From assembly GCA_002730795.1 (NCBI GenBank), contig PCAX01000063.1:1-42877 (forward strand): DNA of 42,877 nucleotides. Reading direction: 5' to 3'. The stretch is from Chloroflexota bacterium (GTDB lineage: Bacteria > Chloroflexota > Dehalococcoidia > Lucifugimonadales > Lucifugimonadaceae). Of this stretch, positions 16,383 through 25,540 are shown one piece after another. The notes beneath the pieces were generated by a model, which worked only from the letters and a program-made list of their open reading frames with translations, did not search any database and was not told the DNA's origin. The position numbers and the translations under genes were made by a program. Each line of letters opens with the position of its first letter. Positions within the stretch are counted from its first letter, which is position 1.

Positions 16383-18059
16383 ATGAGCAAACTTACTGGA
16401 GCAGAATTTCTCGCAAAAACACTTAAAGGCTACGATGTAAGCCATTTCTTTTTTATGCCGGTGATCGTACCTGAATCTATTCCAGAAATGGAAAAATTAA
16501 ATATAAAACGAATTATGACTCATAGTGAAAAAGGTGCCGCATATATGGCTGACGCTTTTGGTCGTATAAGTAAAAAACCTGGGATTTGCGGTTCCCAATC
16601 GGTTGGGGCATTGAATCTTTCTGCAGGATTACAAGACGCCTACTTGGGATGCTCACCCGTGATTGCATTAACGGGTCGACTTCCTCAAAGTAAGCAATTC
16701 AGAAATGCTTATCAGGAAGTTGACCACATGAAACCTTTTGATGCGGTGACGAAATTTAACACGTTGGTAAACAGTGTAACTGAACTTCCAACTTTTTTAC
16801 GGCAAGCATTTCGGGAAGCTACTTCAGGTACTCCAGGACCTGTTCACTTGGATCTATGCGGTATAGCAGGGGGGGAAATTATGACTGGTGTCCTAGATAG
16901 CGAAATAGTTGTTGAAAAAGAATTTACAAAAACTCCCGCTTTTCGGCCCCAACCAGAATCACAGTTGGTTTTGAAAGCTCTTGATTCCTTAAAAAACTCC
17001 AAACGACCTATAATCATCGCAGGTGGTGGAGTGCGTAGCTCTAACGCGGGCGAGGAATTAACAAAAGTAGCGGAATTTTTACAAATTCCCGTCGCTACAT
17101 CCCTTAACGCCAAACAAACAATGCCATATAACCACCCATTAAACGTCGGGGTTTGCGGATCCTACTCCAGAAGTTGTTCAAACAAAGCTATTTCTATGGC
17201 AGATCTAGTTTTTTTTATCGGCAGTCACTCAGGAGGTCAAGTCACGAACGATTGGGAAATTCCCAGACAAGGTACCCGAATTATCCAAATCGATATCAAC
17301 CCTGATGAACTTGGTAGGTCGTATCCTTTAGAAGTTGGTATACAAGGAGACGTGAAAGCAACATTAACTAAAATGATAAAAATCCTACAAAGTGATGACG
17401 TCAAACGAAAACCAAATAAATGGACTTCTACCATCGAACGTTTAGTATCAGATTGGAAAGAAAGCGTTTTGGAAATCGAAAATTCAAGTGAAATCCCCAT
17501 ACGACCCGAACGTCTGTGTAAAGAACTTACCAATTTGCTCCCAAATGATTCCATTTTAGTCTCTGATACTGGTCACGCTGGTATATGGACAGGAACTATG
17601 ATGGATTTGAAATATTCCAGTCAAGATTACATACGTTGTGCTGGGTCTCTTGGATGGGGAATACCTGCAGCAATAGGTGCCAAATGTGCCGCCCCCGACA
17701 GAACGGTAGTTTGCTTTACAGGAGATGGTGGAACATGGTATCACTTGACAGAATTAGACACAGCTCTAAGATATGGGATCAAAACTATAACAGTGGTAAA
17801 CAATAATGCATCGTTAAATCAAGAACAGGCCCTGAACGAACGTAACTATGGAGGAAGAACCCCGGGGTCTGATGAACTTTGGATGTTAAGTGATTGCGAT
17901 TTCACTTCAGTAGCTAATGCGATGGGTTGTTTCGGAATAACAGTTAAAAATCCCTCCGAAATATCAAATGCATTTCAAATGGCCGTCGAATCTAAACTTC
18001 CCACTGTCATTGACGTAAAAACGGATATTGCCGGAATAGCACCAAAAGCTTGGAATTAA
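16383..18059 (+). CDS. thiamine-diphosphate-dependent enzyme, acetolactate synthase-like
   Basis: 558 residues with the three-domain layout of the pyruvate oxidase/acetolactate synthase family: an N-terminal pyrimidine-binding domain with the activating glutamate in THSEKGAAYMADAFGR, a central domain with IIAGGGVRSS, and a C-terminal domain with the diphosphate/Mg motif FTGDGG ending near TVVNNNASLNQE. GGGAG precedes the ATG at good spacing. The setting beside SDRs, a decarboxylase-like protein and an enolase argues for a catabolic 2-oxo acid decarboxylase or C-C lyase instead of a branched-chain amino acid enzyme, and no small regulatory subunit gene is adjacent. The substrate is unknown. 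It converges on the ADC-like gene with a 5-base gap. Confidence 0.9.
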   Translation: MSKLTGAEFLAKTLKGYDVSHFFFMPVIVPESIPEMEKLNIKRIMTHSEKGAAYMADAFGRISKKPGICGSQSVGALNLSAGLQDAYLGCSPVIALTGRLPQSKQFRNAYQEVDHMKPFDAVTKFNTLVNSVTELPTFLRQAFREATSGTPGPVHLDLCGIAGGEIMTGVLDSEIVVEKEFTKTPAFRPQPESQLVLKALDSLKNSKRPIIIAGGGVRSSNAGEELTKVAEFLQIPVATSLNAKQTMPYNHPLNVGVCGSYSRSCSNKAISMADLVFFIGSHSGGQVTNDWEIPRQGTRIIQIDINPDELGRSYPLEVGIQGDVKATLTKMIKILQSDDVKRKPNKWTSTIERLVSDWKESVLEIENSSEIPIRPERLCKELTNLLPNDSILVSDTGHAGIWTGTMMDLKYSSQDYIRCAGSLGWGIPAAIGAKCAAPDRTVVCFTGDGGTWYHLTELDTALRYGIKTITVVNNNASLNQEQALNERNYGGRTPGSDELWMLSDCDFTSVANAMGCFGITVKNPSEISNAFQMAVESKLPTVIDVKTDIAGIAPKAWN

Positions 18060-18064
18060 AAAAC

Positions 18065-18904
18065 TCATTCTAAAATTTTCTGGTTTATTTGGCTGAGATC
18101 ATGATCTCCAATGGTTCTTTTTAGAGAACCAGAGGTATATTGCTTTATTTCAAGGTCCGCTAGGGTATTGATTATCGTATATTGGGTTGGCATATCTTCC
18201 CATCGGGCAACATTCCATTTAAAGTGACCGTTCCCAGTAAATTCCTCCAAAATTTTTCTGTTTGGATTATACGCCGGTGATATTACGGGGTATGCCACAT
18301 CCGGAGTTCCCCATTGACCTGTACGAGGAATATATTTGTAATGTAAAAGTCCATCGGGTTCAAAATCGCCCGGACCCGTAGGAAAAGGAGTTGTAATTGA
18401 TTTTAAACTGCTTACTTCGAGGTTAAGAAAGTTAAATCCCAACCAACTTGCAGAAATCGCTGCAAAATCGCTACTTATTCTTATTTCAGGAAGTTCACAA
18501 TATATTTTTGAGAAACCTAGTTCCTCGCGGCCAGTGATGATAGGATCCGCCAAATTTTCCCACAGAACAGTTAAAAATGGTCCATGAACCTTGTCTTTTT
18601 TTCCAGAAAATTCGGCATTTAATGTGACGCCTAGTACGTTGTATCCTCTACCTGCTAACCATTGAATTTCTTTCATGTAACTGGCAAAAATGGTTACGAT
18701 TGGATCACCGTAAAGATTGAAACCGGGAGGTAATAGTTTGCGGAGTTGGGCAGCGTTAGAAAGAAACGAAACAGAAACAGTAGTCGTTTTGTGGCTTATT
18801 TTTCCATTAAACTTCACCCCGTCAGGAGATTGCCTAGGGCCATAAGCTGGGCCAAAATGAGTAGGCATTCTATACATACGTTTCGGATCAAAACTGTATG
18901 ACAT
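18065..18904 (-). CDS. acetoacetate decarboxylase (ADC) superfamily protein
   Basis: 279 residues. The segment ITGREELGFSKIYCELPEI corresponds to the ADC core GRE-x-x-GxPK, with K as the expected Schiff-base lysine; LLPPGFNLYGDPIVTIF near the N terminus also fits. The family covers acetoacetate decarboxylases and related enzymes that act on other oxo acids. ATG 18904 with GGGG upstream is preferred over the in-frame TTG 18907. It lies 39 bases downstream of an SDR on the same strand, probably in the operon enolase-SDR-ADC. The proline before the lysine in many ADCs is replaced by serine, so the exact reaction is open. Confidence 0.82.
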   Translation of the reverse strand: MSYSFDPKRMYRMPTHFGPAYGPRQSPDGVKFNGKISHKTTTVSVSFLSNAAQLRKLLPPGFNLYGDPIVTIFASYMKEIQWLAGRGYNVLGVTLNAEFSGKKDKVHGPFLTVLWENLADPIITGREELGFSKIYCELPEIRISSDFAAISASWLGFNFLNLEVSSLKSITTPFPTGPGDFEPDGLLHYKYIPRTGQWGTPDVAYPVISPAYNPNRKILEEFTGNGHFKWNVARWEDMPTQYTIINTLADLEIKQYTSGSLKRTIGDHDLSQINQKILE

Positions 18905-18943
18905 CAAATTTCCCCCATTTTATAAATATTTCGTGTTTATATA

Positions 18944-19744
18944 TTATGAAATTATATTATCTACCACGCTTATCGGTGAAGCTGCCAATAAACCACCATC
19001 CACCGGAAGTACGATCCCGCTTACCCAACGTGCTTCATCACTAGCTAAGTATACAGATGCCCAAGCAATATCTTCTGCAACACCTTCTATACCTAGGGGG
19101 GATGCTTTTCTACGCAATTCCCTAAATTTATCGCTGTTATTTAAACTAAAAGGGGCATGCAATAAACCTGGAGCGATACAATTTACTCTAATATTTTGCC
19201 TTCCGTGATGCACAGCCATTGCTCTTGTAATGGAAATTACTCCGCCTTTTGAAGCCGTGTAGGGTATATTTTTAGTTTGTCCGGCTCTGATTCCGTCCAC
19301 AGATGAAACGTTTATAATAGAACCAGATCCATTTTTCGTCATTTCCGGGATGGCATATTTTGAAATAAAAACCATACTTTTTAAGTTTGTATCCAGCACA
19401 GTTGTCCAAAAGTTTTCCTCGATTTCAGTCACCATTCCAGGACCACCGATTGCTACGTTGTTCATTAGAATATCTATCTTTTCAAATATCTTAACAGCTT
19501 CAAAAACCAAGCTTTTGCAAATCTTTTCATTAGAAACATCTCCCTGAAAAATTTCACAAATTCCTCCCGATGAATCAATCATGGACTTGGTTTTTTTTGC
19601 GGCCTCCAAATTTTTGTCCACAATAAGCACTTTAGCACCTTCATCAGCGAACTTTATTGCAGTAGCTTGACCCACTCCAACCACTTCATCAAATCTTGAA
19701 CCAGCACCAGTGACTATAGCAACCTTTCCTAATAACCTCCTCAC
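18944..19744 (-). CDS. SDR family oxidoreductase
   Basis: 266 residues: cofactor motif VTGAGSRFDEVVGVGQ (a lengthened loop compared with TGxxxGxG), NNVA at about residue 92, catalytic serine in INVSSVDG, YTASKGG with Tyr/Lys, and SGIVLPVDGG at the end. The GTG start lies 2 bases after the enolase stop; codons 2-3 themselves spell AGGAGG, but no later in-frame start fits the fold. It is predicted to be an NAD(P)-dependent alcohol/ketone dehydrogenase of the same pathway as the flanking enolase and ADC-like genes. The substrate is unknown. Confidence 0.92.
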   Translation of the reverse strand: MRRLLGKVAIVTGAGSRFDEVVGVGQATAIKFADEGAKVLIVDKNLEAAKKTKSMIDSSGGICEIFQGDVSNEKICKSLVFEAVKIFEKIDILMNNVAIGGPGMVTEIEENFWTTVLDTNLKSMVFISKYAIPEMTKNGSGSIINVSSVDGIRAGQTKNIPYTASKGGVISITRAMAVHHGRQNIRVNCIAPGLLHAPFSLNNSDKFRELRRKASPLGIEGVAEDIAWASVYLASDEARWVSGIVLPVDGGLLAASPISVVDNIIS

Positions 19745-19746
19745 AA

Positions 19747-20853
19747 TTAATCCTTTCTTACAGTAGCTTTTTTTATTGTAAATTCTGAAAGCAAATTTAT
19801 GTCAGGTTCAGGGAGTCCATCGGTGAAGGGAGAGACTGTCATGTTTTTGGTTAATTCTATTTTGGGATAACCTAAATCCCGTTCATAAAATCGATCTGAA
19901 GGAAATAAATCCCCAGGGTAAGAAAAATTTGGTAATGTTGCTAATTCAACACAAATGGCCGACCCTACAGCACTTTCTAGCATGCCACCCACCCAAACGG
20001 GAATTCCTGATTTAAAACACATATCATGTATTTTTACCGAATTATATAAACCTCCGACCCTTCCTGGCTTGATGTTTACGTATTCACACGCGCCCATTTC
20101 AATAGCTTGTTCCATCCGTCTTATACTGTTTATACTTTCATCTAGGCAAACAGGAGTTTTTATAATGGCTGACAATTTTGAATGGTCCAGCAAGTCATCG
20201 TATCCAAGAGGTTGTTCTATAAATTCCAAGTTAAATTCGTCAAATTTTTCAAACAAGTCTACATCTCCTAAAGAATACCCAGAATTACAATCAATATGTA
20301 TCCTGATATTTGGAAATGCACTCCGAACTGTTTCCAACATTTCTACATCCCAACCCTTAGATACTTTAAGTTTGACCCTTGAAAACCCGTCGTCAACAGC
20401 CTTTTGTATGTTTCCTAAAAGCATATCGTAATCATCTTGAATGCCAAAGTCGGCTCCAGCTTCAACGTTATCGGTAACGCCACCCAGCATAATATGTAAT
20501 GGTATTCCAGTTATTTTACTCTGTAACGTCCACCATAAAATTTCAAGAGCTGCCTTGGCAAACTGGTTCCCTTTAAAAACATTTAATTGATCGTTAAATT
20601 GTTCTATTGTTTCGTACGTTTTTCCGACCATCAACGGAGCAAAATATTCAACAATATTTAAGAAAACTGAGTTTGCCGCTTCTGGGCTGTAAGTCGGCTT
20701 CTCTAACGGAGTAGATTCGGCCCAGGCAATGTGGTCTCCACTGTACCCTTTTACCAAAATCGAGTGAATAAAATAGTCAGTTCCATATGAAGTCCTCCAT
20801 GGGTATTTTAATGGCATAGAAACGTAAAAAATGTCAATTTGGTCTATTTGCAT
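19747..20853 (-). CDS. enolase-superfamily enzyme, muconate-lactonizing/OSBS-NSAR type
   Basis: 368 residues. Barrel motifs are VKLKV (KxK acid/base lysine), HIDCNSGY (metal Asp), FIEQPL (metal Glu), CLDESI (third metal ligand) and NIKPGRVGG (second catalytic lysine), then VWVGGMLESAVG. The K-x-K plus NIKPGRVGG pattern and GGMLES place it in the subgroup of o-succinylbenzoate synthase, N-succinylamino acid racemase and dipeptide epimerase. No menaquinone genes are adjacent and its neighbours are an SDR and an ADC-like protein, so racemase or cycloisomerase activity in catabolism is more likely than menaquinone synthesis; this is inference. It differs from the His-based enolase at 4.9-6.0 kb. 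Confidence 0.9.
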   Translation of the reverse strand: MQIDQIDIFYVSMPLKYPWRTSYGTDYFIHSILVKGYSGDHIAWAESTPLEKPTYSPEAANSVFLNIVEYFAPLMVGKTYETIEQFNDQLNVFKGNQFAKAALEILWWTLQSKITGIPLHIMLGGVTDNVEAGADFGIQDDYDMLLGNIQKAVDDGFSRVKLKVSKGWDVEMLETVRSAFPNIRIHIDCNSGYSLGDVDLFEKFDEFNLEFIEQPLGYDDLLDHSKLSAIIKTPVCLDESINSIRRMEQAIEMGACEYVNIKPGRVGGLYNSVKIHDMCFKSGIPVWVGGMLESAVGSAICVELATLPNFSYPGDLFPSDRFYERDLGYPKIELTKNMTVSPFTDGLPEPDINLLSEFTIKKATVRKD

Positions 20854-20979
20854 GAATAAACTTTCATCACTAGTACAGTTTTATCAAATAAAGTTCTATC
20901 GGTTTTTGTTGCCCATAACTGTCGTGCAACTTCCAGCATACTTCCAAAAATATATACTTGAAATAATTAACGAACGAAA

Positions 20980-21726
20980 ATGATCACAAGGTTAAAAAAA
21001 ATATACAGGTTTATTAGGCATAAATCTGAATATATGTTTTTTGTTATTAGCAAAAAACCTACTATCACGGTAAGTATTAACGAGATATCAGCACGTTTTC
21101 ACGTAAATAGTTATGGAGAATATGTAAGGGTAAAATCGTTATCAGGGGAGCGGGAAATTCTTGAAAGCCTGCTATCGCAAATATTTCCCGGAGATATCAT
21201 CATGGACGTGGGAGCCAACATAGGTACACATACCATTCTTTTTTCCAAAAAGTCTGAACGCATTGGTGAGGTAATATCTATTGAACCCAACAGAAAATCA
21301 TCCGAAAGATTGAAGGAAAACATACTCCTAAACCAATTAGAAAATATTCAAATTTTCGATGGAGGATTAGGATCAACGGATGCAACGAAACTACTATTAG
21401 TCGGGGAAGAACCTTCGTACGGTAAAAGTCGTATATGGTCTACTGAAGATTCAAAATCTTCAACGGTAGAAATAAAGGTTACAAAGGGAGACAATTTAGT
21501 TTCACGATCACTATCAGCAATACCAAATGTTATTAAAATTGATGTTGAAGGATATGAAAAAGAAGTTATTCAAGGATTAAGGACAACTTTAGAGCACGCC
21601 GAATGCAGAGTAGTAATGTGCGAATATAACAGAATTCCAAATCCCGATCTCATCGTTGAAATGGGGTTTACCATTCTCAGTTCATCAAAAAGAGGAACTG
21701 ACACACATATCATTTACGTTAAATGA
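20980..21726 (+). CDS. FkbM family SAM-dependent methyltransferase
   Basis: 248 residues. The SAM-binding motif IMDVGANIGTHTILFSKK starts near residue 74, an acidic strand-2 end (ISIEPN) follows, and the family hallmark IKIDVEGYEKEVIQGL is near residue 187. FkbM proteins methylate hydroxyl groups of sugars, glycans or polyketides. The N-terminal 70 residues are basic and strand-rich with no membrane segment. It is divergent from the enolase operon and converges on an RraA gene, so it seems to be a single-gene unit. Target unknown. Confidence 0.88.
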   Translation: MITRLKKIYRFIRHKSEYMFFVISKKPTITVSINEISARFHVNSYGEYVRVKSLSGEREILESLLSQIFPGDIIMDVGANIGTHTILFSKKSERIGEVISIEPNRKSSERLKENILLNQLENIQIFDGGLGSTDATKLLLVGEEPSYGKSRIWSTEDSKSSTVEIKVTKGDNLVSRSLSAIPNVIKIDVEGYEKEVIQGLRTTLEHAECRVVMCEYNRIPNPDLIVEMGFTILSSSKRGTDTHIIYVK

Positions 21727-21747
21727 AATAATTTGTGAAACTTTATT

Positions 21748-22470
21748 TTAATAAGTGGACTTATTACTACGAATTTGATCTTGTTTTTTTGCAGCCTCTC
21801 GAAGGGTATTAGGGGTTGCATTCGGCATACTCGCGGCTTTAATCATCGGGTACTCATACTCTTCCATTTCTTTTGCTAATTTTGGGAGAATCTTAGCGAC
21901 TTCAATTGGTATTTGTATGGCACCATGCTGATCGGATGCTATCAAATCTCCAGGTGAAACTGACATTCCACAAATATCAACGGTTGTATTCAGTGCTTCA
22001 ATGTGTACATATGCATGAGAAACCAAAATTTCTTTAGCTAAAAATTGAAATCCAAGTTTTCTAACTTCGTTTATGTCTCTAACTCCACCATCAGTTACAA
22101 CTCCTACAGCGCCCAAACCTTTCGCAATGTTTCCGTTAACCTCACCCCAAAAAGATCCAATGACGTTGGGGTAATCTCGATCTTTAACAACGATCATGCG
22201 CGGTTCAGGTATTGTCATTATGTATTCCCAATATTCATCTCTGGGAACAGGTTTTTCTCCACGATTTGCTGCAGCTATCTCGACCGTAGCAGCATATCCT
22301 ACACTTGTCCCAAATTCTGGATAGCAACACTTGATTTCTGGTTTAGTAAACCCTTCCGTCCATGGTCTTAATCCTTCAACAAGTTCTAGGCAGTTAGCAA
22401 TCGTTGGCACATCGAGCTTTTTTATTTCCGAAATCTGTTTTTTGTTCAGAAGAATTTTTTTTTCTCTCAA
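21748..22470 (-). CDS. RraA family protein (aldolase/decarboxylase-like)
   Basis: 240 residues. The conserved core is WGEVNGNIAKGLGAVGVVTDGGVRD, with the Arg-Asp pair that in 4-hydroxy-4-methyl-2-oxoglutarate aldolase/oxaloacetate decarboxylase binds substrate and Mg; PGDLIASDQHG is the C-terminal family motif. The TTG start at 22470 is supported by AGGAG 8 bases upstream. A role in cleaving a pyruvate-containing acid is plausible; a ribonuclease E inhibitor role is less likely outside proteobacteria. It is a single gene, unlike the second copy at 26.6-27.3 kb, which leads an operon. Confidence 0.87.
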   Translation of the reverse strand: MREKKILLNKKQISEIKKLDVPTIANCLELVEGLRPWTEGFTKPEIKCCYPEFGTSVGYAATVEIAAANRGEKPVPRDEYWEYIMTIPEPRMIVVKDRDYPNVIGSFWGEVNGNIAKGLGAVGVVTDGGVRDINEVRKLGFQFLAKEILVSHAYVHIEALNTTVDICGMSVSPGDLIASDQHGAIQIPIEVAKILPKLAKEMEEYEYPMIKAASMPNATPNTLREAAKKQDQIRSNKSTY

Positions 22471-22766
22471 CGTGTCTCTCCTATCTTTTTTGCAATACTT
22501 GGATAATACAAAAACTTAACTTCTTATAGTCTAGTTACCGGCAACGTGTTTAATATTAATTCAGCAAAAATACTTCAGTTATTTCACCACACTATTCTAG
22601 CCAATTTCATCATATATTTTTATTATTATTTATATATAACACTTATATTAGATAGTAATAAATTTCAAAAGCGGTAACAAATCAATGCAGATTAACCATG
22701 GGAGTTAAGTAAATAATTATCGTGAAACACTTTTCAACCTGACGATAAAACGAAGTTTAAAACACA
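22471..22766. other. gene-free divergent region with a 7-bp inverted repeat
   Basis: This AT-rich stretch separates the RraA and lipoprotein genes. The only structure I can support is TTATCGT (22717-22723) facing ACGATAA (22742-22748), close before the lipoprotein start. No tRNA, riboswitch motif or ORF with recognisable content is visible. Confidence 0.5.
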
Positions 22767-23528
22767 TTGCCAATTAAATATCCAACAATATTTTTATCTC
22801 TATCAATATTGATACTGGCGTTATTTATCGCCTGTGAATCTGAGTCTCCACCAGAAACACCAATTTCTACTGGTCTTTCTTCAGAATCAACAGAACCAAA
22901 AGATCCTTCGCCAGAACCTTTGCCAGAGAAGTACTTAAAAGCCACAATATCTGCATATGTTGAACAAACTGTCACTGCAAGACCTATTCCTGAGCCAGTT
23001 GAAATTATAAAAACAGTTATTGTAGAAAAAATAGTAGAAAAAACTATAGAAAAAACCGTTGTTATAGAAAAATTCGTTGAAGTTCCTGTTTCTGTGATAA
23101 TAACTGCTACACCAACCATTACACCCACGCCCGAAAACACACCTACTCCTACTCCGACCCAATATCCTACTCCTCTTCCAACACCCACAAGCACACCCAC
23201 TCCAACGAGTACTCCTATGCCCACATCTACTCCAACCCCTGAATTCACAATCAATCCAGGTCAAACCCCTAAATCGACCGCTGGAGCTAATTTAACTCTT
23301 GTGAATACAAGAGTCGTTCGATCGGATAACGTTAGCGATTTCTCTGATTTTGATGCGGAAGTTAGATGGGTTGATGGAGGAAATTGGGAGAGTTTACCTA
23401 TAGTGGCAGAGGACGGCAAAATTAATGCCTTCCACGTTTATTCCACAGTAGGAGTCCACCAAATCACTATTAAAGTCACTGTCGGAAATACGACTAAATT
23501 AATACAATTCAATGCCTTAATAAACTAG
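22767..23528 (+). CDS. lipoprotein with VEK-rich segment, Pro/Thr linker and C-terminal beta domain
   Basis: 253 residues. The N terminus is a lipoprotein signal: a hydrophobic stretch ending in LALFIAC (lipobox, Cys about residue 23). An acidic Ser/Pro region follows, then a segment of repeated V-E-K units (about residues 87-107), a Thr/Pro-rich linker (about 112-165), and a C-terminal domain of about 80 residues ending in FHVYSTVGVHQITIKVTVG, which resembles a PKD/Ig-like fold. It is likely anchored outside the membrane, the linker projecting the domain. The TTG start at 22767 lacks a clear binding site. Similar VEK and PT segments are common in Chloroflexota extracellular proteins. Ligand unknown. 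Confidence 0.75.
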   Translation: MPIKYPTIFLSLSILILALFIACESESPPETPISTGLSSESTEPKDPSPEPLPEKYLKATISAYVEQTVTARPIPEPVEIIKTVIVEKIVEKTIEKTVVIEKFVEVPVSVIITATPTITPTPENTPTPTPTQYPTPLPTPTSTPTPTSTPMPTSTPTPEFTINPGQTPKSTAGANLTLVNTRVVRSDNVSDFSDFDAEVRWVDGGNWESLPIVAEDGKINAFHVYSTVGVHQITIKVTVGNTTKLIQFNALIN

Positions 23529-23557
23529 CAACCTAAAAACACATACATTCTTTTTAA

Positions 23558-23932
23558 TTAAGCAAGTTTCGACAGTTTGAATCCAAGGTATATTAAAAAT
23601 ATCCCAACAATGTTATTTGCTAAAATATTTAACACAAGCTTGGCCCAATCAAGTTGCGTTATGTAGATAGTATTGTCGAATGCGAAAGTACTAAATGTCG
23701 TGAAAGAACCCATGAATCCAACAAGTATGATTAGGCGCATATTCGAGTTAACTATTCCCTTGTCTTCAGATAACGCCCAAATCAATCCAAATAAGAAGGA
23801 CCCTAACATGTTGGCGACAAAAACGCCTATAGGAAAATTTACAACTGCATATTTATTAAAAAAGATAGAAATACCATAACGGGCTAGGGTTCCCAAAGAT
23901 CCGGCAACCATCAAGTATATAATCTTATCCAT
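23558..23932 (-). CDS. crcB: fluoride channel CrcB/FluC
   Basis: 124 residues with four membrane segments. GSLGTLARYGIS near the N terminus is the conserved G-x-x-x-RY motif; GFMGSFTTFSTFAFD carries the TTFSTF motif lining the fluoride path. The protein works as a dual-topology dimer exporting fluoride. A single gene is present, which suits a homodimer. It is the last gene of the unit that begins with the second RraA, 13 bases after the methyltransferase. No fluoride riboswitch is seen before it. The gene is convergent with the lipoprotein gene. Confidence 0.92.
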   Translation of the reverse strand: MDKIIYLMVAGSLGTLARYGISIFFNKYAVVNFPIGVFVANMLGSFLFGLIWALSEDKGIVNSNMRLIILVGFMGSFTTFSTFAFDNTIYITQLDWAKLVLNILANNIVGIFLIYLGFKLSKLA

Positions 23933-23945
23933 TTAAATTCCTTTT

Positions 23946-24743
23946 CTAGGTTTTTGCGCATCGAGCAAGATAAACCGGCCAAGAAAATGAAAAATCTTTG
24001 CCTGTCTTACAAACGTTAAACTCCGACTTTATTTGTTCAGGTAACAAAAGCCACTCATCCCACATTTTTTTTACTTCATCTGTAGGTGTACCTGATCTTT
24101 TAACCCATTCACGGAACGTCATATCAACAGTAGTAAATCTTTCGTCTTGTACCACAAATCCAGTTTGAGATATTTCTTTTCTCCATTCACTAGGAGACGG
24201 GGCTCGAATGTGAGTGTTATCTCGGCGAAACTCCATTTCCTGGTGCCAATTCCTCATGAAAGGATTTTCACTAGTGGTAGTATCCGATAGAAGAAAAACA
24301 CCATCTGTTTTTAATACTCTATAAACTTCACCTAAAAACAAGTGGACAGAAGAAAAATGATGTGCAGCGGTTCTACAGGAAATTAAGTCCAAACTATTGT
24401 CAATAAACGACATCTGCATTGCGTCCACGTATCCAATCGATATATTGTCAATGGACTTTTTTTCTATGGAATTAGCAGCAGCGTGTAGCATGTTAGAAGT
24501 TATATCCGTCGCTATCATATCATCGCAAAGCTCAGCCAGGGCAAAGGCAGTAAATCCTGGACCTGTACCTATATCTGCTGCTGTTTGAAATTTCGAATCT
24601 TTGGCAAGTTCAATAATCAAATCAAGACTTGAACTTGATGAGTGAGCCACACTTGTAACATAATGTTCTGCTTGGGAATTGAATTGTTGACGAGTTTGTC
24701 TATTCACAACGTGTTTGTAAATTATACTACCGTCATTCAACAT
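23946..24743 (-). CDS. class I SAM-dependent methyltransferase
   Basis: 265 residues. SAM-binding motif AADIGTGPGFTAFALAE near residue 54, an acidic strand-2 end (MIATDIT), DNSLDLISCRTAAHHF (motif II region) and VLKTDGVFLLSDTTT (motif III) match the UbiE/methyltransferase-11 type that modifies small molecules. Its start overlaps the cupin gene by 11 bases, indicating coupled translation. The C-terminal 80 residues, rich in Trp and charge, may cap the substrate pocket. The substrate is probably a pathway intermediate of the operon, which is inference. Confidence 0.88.
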   Translation of the reverse strand: MLNDGSIIYKHVVNRQTRQQFNSQAEHYVTSVAHSSSSSLDLIIELAKDSKFQTAADIGTGPGFTAFALAELCDDMIATDITSNMLHAAANSIEKKSIDNISIGYVDAMQMSFIDNSLDLISCRTAAHHFSSVHLFLGEVYRVLKTDGVFLLSDTTTSENPFMRNWHQEMEFRRDNTHIRAPSPSEWRKEISQTGFVVQDERFTTVDMTFREWVKRSGTPTDEVKKMWDEWLLLPEQIKSEFNVCKTGKDFSFSWPVYLARCAKT

Positions 24744-25473
24744 CTACTCTAGGAGGAGGATTTAGAACTGGATGGATTGCTAACAGTTTGCCTAGGGATT
24801 TTGACTGATTAAATATTCCGTGTCTAACTCCAATTTCACAAGTGAATATATCTCCAGAATGGAGCTCGATTGAATTTTCTTTATCGTAAACGGCAGTCAG
24901 GTTACCTTCAAGACAGAACATTGATTCTTCATGAGATGGATGAAAATGGTTCGGAGCTATTGAACCTGGTTGAAATGTTAATTCACTGAAATATGTTGAT
25001 TCAGCTCCTAGAAAATTTCCAACCATATCGTATCGTGAAATACCTGGGAAAAACTCATAGCTTTCAGCCCTTCCTCTGAAAAAAACTCCCTGTTTCGGTT
25101 CAGATAAAACAAACTCTGGTTCGTCAATTTCTTGACGATCCGGAATTGGTACTGGATAAGCACATACGAATCTCGCGTCCGAATCACCTATGTTTTTCAA
25201 ACCATGTCCAACTCCTCTTGGAGCCAGAACACAATCACCCGCAGACACTTGAAATTTATGATTGCCCACCCTAAATTCCGCTTCTCCGGAAACAACAAAA
25301 ATAGACTCTTCTGTATTTGGATGGCAGTGGTAAGCGGATGCTACATTAGATTTGACCGTTAAATCTGATACGGTCATCATGGTGGATCCAGTAGATGGGC
25401 CAGTTACGACCAAAATATTAGCTCCTTTAAACGGTTCGATTTGTTGTTGTTTGGATCTTATCGTTATTCCCAT
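24733..25473 (-). CDS. dual-cupin domain protein
   Basis: 246 residues with two cupin barrels. The first has YHCHPNTEESIFVVSGEAEF and a later GVGHGLKN; the second has NHFHPSHEESMFCLEGNLT and GVRHGIFN. Each keeps the G(X)5HXH(X)3-4E metal-site pattern (two His, Glu, later His), so two metal sites are possible. Dual cupins include dioxygenases, isomerases and decarboxylases, and no single activity is fixed by sequence. It overlaps the methyltransferase gene and follows tenA by 67 bases. Confidence 0.88.
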   Translation of the reverse strand: MGITIRSKQQQIEPFKGANILVVTGPSTGSTMMTVSDLTVKSNVASAYHCHPNTEESIFVVSGEAEFRVGNHKFQVSAGDCVLAPRGVGHGLKNIGDSDARFVCAYPVPIPDRQEIDEPEFVLSEPKQGVFFRGRAESYEFFPGISRYDMVGNFLGAESTYFSELTFQPGSIAPNHFHPSHEESMFCLEGNLTAVYDKENSIELHSGDIFTCEIGVRHGIFNQSKSLGKLLAIHPVLNPPPRVDVE

Positions 25474-25540
25474 AATTTTAGTTCCTTCAATTTAATAAAA
25501 TACTACTGCTAAGTTTTTATAGATATGCACAGTTGTTCCA

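Noticed and set aside
22757..23254. Minus-strand open frame rich in Gly and Val
   Set aside because: It is the mirror of the Pro/Thr-rich linker codons of the plus-strand lipoprotein and has no independent support.
23933..23945. Fluoride riboswitch before crcB
   Set aside because: Only 13 bases separate crcB from the preceding gene, too few for the aptamer.
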